Source of the DNA: Thiofaba sp049322715
GTDB lineage: Bacteria > Pseudomonadota > Gammaproteobacteria > Halothiobacillales > Halothiobacillaceae
NCBI GenBank assembly: GCA_049322715.1
Contig: JBMOQP010000040.1
Location: 1-6,735 of the forward strand
Length of the DNA: 6,735 nucleotides
Direction: 5' to 3'
Each line of letters starts with the position of its first letter. Position 1 is the stretch's first letter. Made by a program: the position numbers and the translations under genes. Below, in pieces: positions 6,705 to 6,735 of the stretch. The notes beneath the pieces were generated by a model, which was not told the DNA's origin, made no database searches, and saw nothing but the letters and a program-made list of their open reading frames with translations.

Positions 6705-6735
6705 ATGATCGATCACATCGGCATTTCCGTTCAGG
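6705..6735 (+). CDS. Start of a probable VOC/glyoxalase-family protein (partial, cut by window edge)
   Basis: Only ten codons are present: MIDHIGISVQ. This matches the first beta strand of vicinal-oxygen-chelate (glyoxalase/bleomycin-resistance/dioxygenase) proteins, many of which begin MIDHIGI or MLDHV, with the early His as a metal ligand. AGGGGA at 6694-6699, five bases upstream of the ATG, is a good ribosome-binding site. It lies 179 bp after tgpA, past a terminator candidate, so it is probably a separate unit. The identification rests on very few residues; the substrate cannot be inferred. Confidence 0.62.
   Translation, partial: MIDHIGISVQ

Overview
The window is a GC-rich (roughly 70% by eye) bacterial chromosomal segment. 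Its gene content points to a gammaproteobacterium: a LonB-like protease, then a MoxR ATPase, a DUF58 protein and a TgpA-type transglutaminase. The window alone does not fix the genus. Almost all of it is coding, and all complete genes lie on the + strand.

Layout. (1) Positions 1-42 are the 5' part of a tRNA-Leu gene with anticodon UAG, read on the - strand and cut by the window edge. (2) Positions 43-190 are a divergent intergenic region with a good -35 hexamer for the tRNA and a weak promoter candidate for the + strand operon. (3) Positions 191-6525 form one tightly packed operon. It holds a LonB/YcbZ-type ATP-dependent Ser-Lys protease (805 aa), a MoxR AAA+ ATPase (315 aa), a DUF58 membrane protein (283 aa) and a TgpA-like transmembrane transglutaminase (709 aa). 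Every junction overlaps (8, 1 and 4 nt), so translation is probably coupled throughout. (4) Positions 6526-6704 are intergenic, with a weak terminator candidate and a 6-bp inverted repeat. (5) A new + strand gene starts at 6705; its first ten codons look like a VOC/glyoxalase-family protein.

How the genes fit together. MoxR, DUF58 and TgpA form a known conserved trio: a cytosolic AAA+ ATPase, a small membrane protein with a cytosolic conserved motif, and a membrane-anchored transglutaminase-fold enzyme facing the periplasm. A Lon-type protease joined to them by an overlapping start suggests co-expression of a protein quality-control enzyme with an envelope system. A physical link is inference.

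The most unusual feature is inside tgpA at 4562-4713. Two tandem 72-bp units, each made of three perfect or near-perfect hairpins, lie in frame within the loop after the second membrane helix. The units differ at 7 of 72 positions. Two of these form a compensatory base-pair change in a stem, and the other five are in loops or linkers. The element adds 48 residues, has lower GC than its surroundings and is almost free of stops in all six frames. It looks like a small structured, probably dispersed palindromic repeat tolerated inside a gene, similar in behaviour to the Rickettsia palindromic elements.
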